Source: Gerris lacustris
Lineage: Eukaryota > Arthropoda > Insecta > Hemiptera > Gerridae
Assembly: GCA_951217055.1 (NCBI GenBank)
Contig: OX578280.1
Location: 7,605,271-7,669,270, forward strand
Direction: 5' to 3'
Length of the DNA: 64,000 nucleotides
Each line of letters begins with the position of its first letter. Position 1 is the stretch's first letter. Below the pieces are notes generated by a model. It did no database searches, had not been told where the DNA came from, and worked only from the letters and a program-made list of their open reading frames with translations. Positions 62,750 through 64,000 of this stretch are shown here, piece after piece. The position numbers and the translations under genes are program-made.

Positions 62750-63110
62750 ATGTAATTGATAGTATGGAAGCCGAATATATTGCTTTTAGCAAAGCAAGCA
62801 GAGAAATTGTCAGCTTAAAGTATCTACTTAAAGAAATCGGTTTCAATCACACGGTTGAAAATCCTACAAAGCTATATGTTGACAATCAGAGCGCAAAACA
62901 ACTCTCTAAGAACCCTATCTTCCATAAAAGAAGCAAACATATAGATAATAAATATCTCCACGTCAGAGAACTGGTCGAAAAAGAAAATAATCGATCTAGA
63001 ATACGTACCAACTGGTGACAAGTATGCCGATATGTAAATGAAAGTGGTAGAAATAAAGTTCACATTTTCCCTCGGGCTGGGGTGGAATGATAAAACTTAT
63101 CAGCCAAATG
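62750..63110 (+). pseudogene. Ty1/copia RNase H fragment with possible polypurine tract
   Basis: 62764-63018 encodes SMEAEYIAFSKASREIVSLK, YLLKEIGF, LYVDNQSAKQLSKNPIFHKR, SKHIDNKYLHVRELVEK: the copia RNase H with its EAEY and DNQSA motifs. The frame breaks where the PT-D-ADI motif should follow. AAATGGGGGTGTTTGTC at about 63101 looks like a polypurine tract and LTR start. Only the 3' end of the element is present. Confidence 0.85.
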
Positions 63111-63197
63111 GGGGTGTTTGTCAAAAATGACAGCATCTATCAAAATAGATACGACATAAAATGATACATTTCTTTGATAGATGTAACCAACTTTTTT

Positions 63198-63805
63198 TTA
63201 CTTTCTCATATAAAGAGAAAGTATTGTGATGGCGCGAAAATTCGATTTTGAGATTTTGATGGATTTACACGTTTTGAGGTCCCCTGAGTCCAAAAAAGTG
63301 GTTTTTAAAAAATTTCTGTCTGTCGTCTGTCGTCTGTGAAGACGCCTGGAGCCTAAACTACTGGGCCGATTTTGAGAAAATTTGGCATACATGTTCAGAA
63401 AAATCATACCCCGAGGCGAATTCGAGAAATGAATTTTAGCTCCAAATTTAGGGGCGCTACCCCCAAAAACTGTGAAAAAAAATTATTTCTCGAAAACGGT
63501 TCCGACGATTTTGATTAAAAAAATTCTATAATATAGTCCATTTAAATACGAATCCAACGATATAAGCCGTTTCCCCGGGAAAAATCTAGTTCCTGAGAAA
63601 AAAGCTTAAAACGCGGATCGACAGTGCCCGGGTTCGATTTCCCGCCCGGGAGAAATTATTTTTATGATAAATTTTAATGAAATGCTCAATAATAATTAAG
63701 TTTACATACGAAAACTAATAAATGGAAAACACTGGGCTAAATAATTATGAACTCGTATATGAGAAAGTTTGTCTGAGTTGTCTCGGACCGATTTTTTTTT
63801 TTTTT
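63198..63805 (+). repeat. ACTTTCTCATAT repeat, copy 5 (complete)
   Basis: Begins TACTTTCTCATATAAAGAGA and ends TATATGAGAAAGTTTGTCTG, GTCTCGGACCGA and a T run, so the ends are inverted around TCTCATATA. It contains TCTGTCGTCTGT repeats and the T-arm-like CGGGTTCGATTTCCCG at about 63630. Confidence 0.8.
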
Positions 63806-64000
63806 TTTAGAAAGTTTTTTTGTTGAAAGGAATATTTTGTTGATTGATGTTAAGGTGAATATAGATGTTATTAATTTATTATATTATCTGTTCTTATAAG
63901 ACTTCCACACTATTAGTTATTTATCATTAAAACATGGCTTTTAATTAATAGCATTTCAAAACAACTTACAACCAACGTACAATCAAAGTTATAATTAAAG
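63806..64000. other. Dynein intron, nothing recognised
   Basis: No upstream dynein exon is visible before the right edge. Confidence 0.5.

Overview
Organism and setting. The window is nuclear DNA of an invertebrate, almost certainly an insect. It is AT-rich, carries two conserved animal genes broken into short exons (93 to 251 nt) by long introns, and is packed with transposons, MITEs, foldback elements and minisatellites. A hemipteran is my guess from the repeat style; the sequence does not prove it. Codon phases join cleanly across all splice junctions I could define, so both host genes look intact.

Host genes. Both lie on the minus strand, head to tail. From the right edge to 41166 there are 11 exons of the C-terminal part of an axonemal dynein heavy chain (DNAH3/DNAH7/DNAH12 type): 629 residues including the stop, with the 5' part of the gene beyond the right edge. 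From 37800 to the left edge there are 20 clear exons (plus a possible 21st) of Tsc2 (tuberin; gigas in Drosophila): about 1035 N-terminal and central residues. The GAP domain lies beyond the left edge. The roughly 3.4 kb between the dynein stop and the Tsc2 start holds two MITEs and one dispersed repeat but no third gene. The two proteins have unrelated jobs (ciliary or sperm motility; TSC1-TSC2 control of Rheb and TORC1), so adjacency need not mean co-function.

Mobile DNA. Introns hold many datable insertions. hAT-type elements have 8-bp target duplications (781-1059, 5705-5826, 10633-11512, 21607-22224, 25661-26570, 33512-35019, 38656-38943, 58954-59216). Harbinger-like MITEs have TTA/TAA duplications (2591-2840, 7716-7887, 38373-38556, 47285-48195, 57057-57502, 61987-62182). 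piggyBac-like elements have TTAA duplications (17342-20195, 49594-52516, 61683-61935). There are pogo/Tc1-type foldbacks (27321-28194, 45154-46230, 60211-60671), a near-perfect 402-bp hairpin (24687-25088), a tRNA-derived SINE with a 13-bp duplication (54703-55411), decayed LINEs (8090-8830, 18120-19551, 46733-48520, 61129-61560), a Ty1/copia RNase H scrap (62750-63110), and two copies of a recombinase-type element (13460-14040, 32140-32745).

Most interesting signal. Short motifs resembling the hammerhead ribozyme core (CTGANGA, stem II, GAAA) recur at about eight places in four or more sequence families. Several sit in small repeats with retroposition-like target duplications (16703-17026 with 15 bp; 14143-15680 with 14 bp) or in direct or inverted pairs (30653-30947, 54107-54550). 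This is how Penelope-like long terminal repeats and animal retrozymes look. It is an inference to be tested, not a proven ribozyme set.
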